DNA from: Eutrophobius brisbanensis | Lineage (GTDB): Bacteria; Pseudomonadota; Gammaproteobacteria; Eutrophobiales; Eutrophobiaceae | Assembly: GCA_038131795.1 (NCBI GenBank) | Contig: JAYPQE010000003.1 | Coordinates: 1,240,001-1,304,000 of the forward strand | Reading direction: 5' to 3' | DNA length: 64,000 bases | Shown here: piece by piece, positions 63,690 through 64,000 of the stretch | How positions within the stretch are numbered: the first letter of the stretch is position 1 | How the letters are laid out: the number at the start of each line of letters is the position of its first letter | Program-made: the position numbers and the translations under genes | The notes under the pieces: generated by a model | What the model saw: only the letters and a program-made list of their open reading frames with translations | The model's database searches: none | What the model was told of the DNA's origin: nothing

Positions 63690-64000
63690 ATGTCGCCTGA
63701 CAATCAAAATCATTCACTTCTGCTAGTCGAAGATCATCACGATATCGCTGATATGGTATGCGAGTACCTGGAATCAGAGGGTTATATAATGGATTATGCC
63801 GCGGACGGTATTACGGGTTTACATCTGGCTGTCAGTAATCATTATGATGCCATCATACTGGATTTAAATTTGCCAGGGATGGATGGGATTAGTCTGCTGG
63901 AGAATTTGCGAAACCAGGCAAAATCAGATGTGCCGGTATTAATATTAACCGCCAAAGATACGTTGCAAAACAAGATTGCCGGGCTGGATACCGGTGCCGA
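63690..64000 (+). CDS. Response regulator receiver domain, OmpR-type likely, cut by the window end
   Basis: The frame opens at ATG 63690 and stays open to the window end, 103 codons. It is a CheY-like receiver: acidic pocket LLLVEDHHDIA, phosphoacceptor Asp in IILDLNLPGMDG, and the switch Thr in LILTAKD. The conserved Lys and any DNA-binding domain lie beyond the window. AAKDTLQNKIAGLDTGA spacing is typical of OmpR/PhoB-family regulators. No strong ribosome-binding site is seen; a stop 15 bases before this ATG excludes a longer start. Confidence 0.85.
   Translation, partial: MSPDNQNHSLLLVEDHHDIADMVCEYLESEGYIMDYAADGITGLHLAVSNHYDAIILDLNLPGMDGISLLENLRNQAKSDVPVLILTAKDTLQNKIAGLDTGA

Overview
The window looks like chromosomal DNA of a free-living, probably marine or aquatic, uncultured gammaproteobacterium. 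The reasons are a 14-gene proteobacterial complex I operon with separate nuoC and nuoD, a tripartite tricarboxylate (TTT) transporter, MarR regulators, large TonB-dependent receptors and Planctomycete-type DUF1592/DUF1552 proteins. Base composition is moderate with AT-rich spacers. There is no phage, integrase, transposase, CRISPR array, rRNA or tRNA that I can support. The assignment to class is inferred from gene content only.

Layout. 1-1424: the end of a probable SCO1-like copper protein, overlapping a gene that fuses a secreted PCuAC copper chaperone to phosphatidylserine decarboxylase. 1438-6698: a minus-strand group with a double-domain class III CoA-transferase, a UbiD-family decarboxylase, a MarR regulator and a PEBP-like protein. 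6838-21720: the complete nuoA-N operon on the minus strand, with a near-consensus promoter in front of nuoA and a CACAGAG-type inverted repeat inserted between nuoC and nuoD. 21916-24706: a two-subunit molybdenum hydroxylase of isoquinoline-oxidoreductase type. 24909-28379: a secreted amidohydrolase, DoxX, and a divergent D-2-hydroxyacid dehydrogenase that carries a signal peptide. 28477-34516: TctC, MmgE/PrpD, TctA and TctB, divergent from a DASS dicarboxylate transporter. These look like one organic-acid uptake and catabolism locus. 34554-43788: mixed housekeeping and accessory genes: YdjM-like membrane hydrolase, PQQ-type sugar dehydrogenase, a broken two-TM protein, ABC exporter, amino-acid permease, GFA-like protein, HDAC-like deacetylase, Tat-exported dienelactone hydrolase, MarR. 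44067-44948: a patatin-like gene with two in-frame stop codons.

45062-59900 is the most distinctive part: a secreted ankyrin-repeat protein, a Tat-exported DUF1552 protein and a DUF1592-family protein with two CxxCH motifs, in one operon, next to three tandem paralogous TonB-dependent receptors. Each receptor has its own terminator, and two of them share a conserved promoter block. The layout suggests an outer-membrane uptake locus with a periplasmic oxidative or hydrolytic step, but the substrate is unknown. 60084-64000 holds YgiQ, a CPD photolyase and the start of a response regulator.

The best candidates for something undescribed are the PCuAC-PSD fusion, the DUF1592/DUF1552/ankyrin plus triple-receptor locus with mosaic receptor paralogs, the exported D-2-hydroxyacid dehydrogenase, and the asymmetric double CoA-transferase beside UbiD. 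Three premature in-frame stops in two genes need checking against reads.
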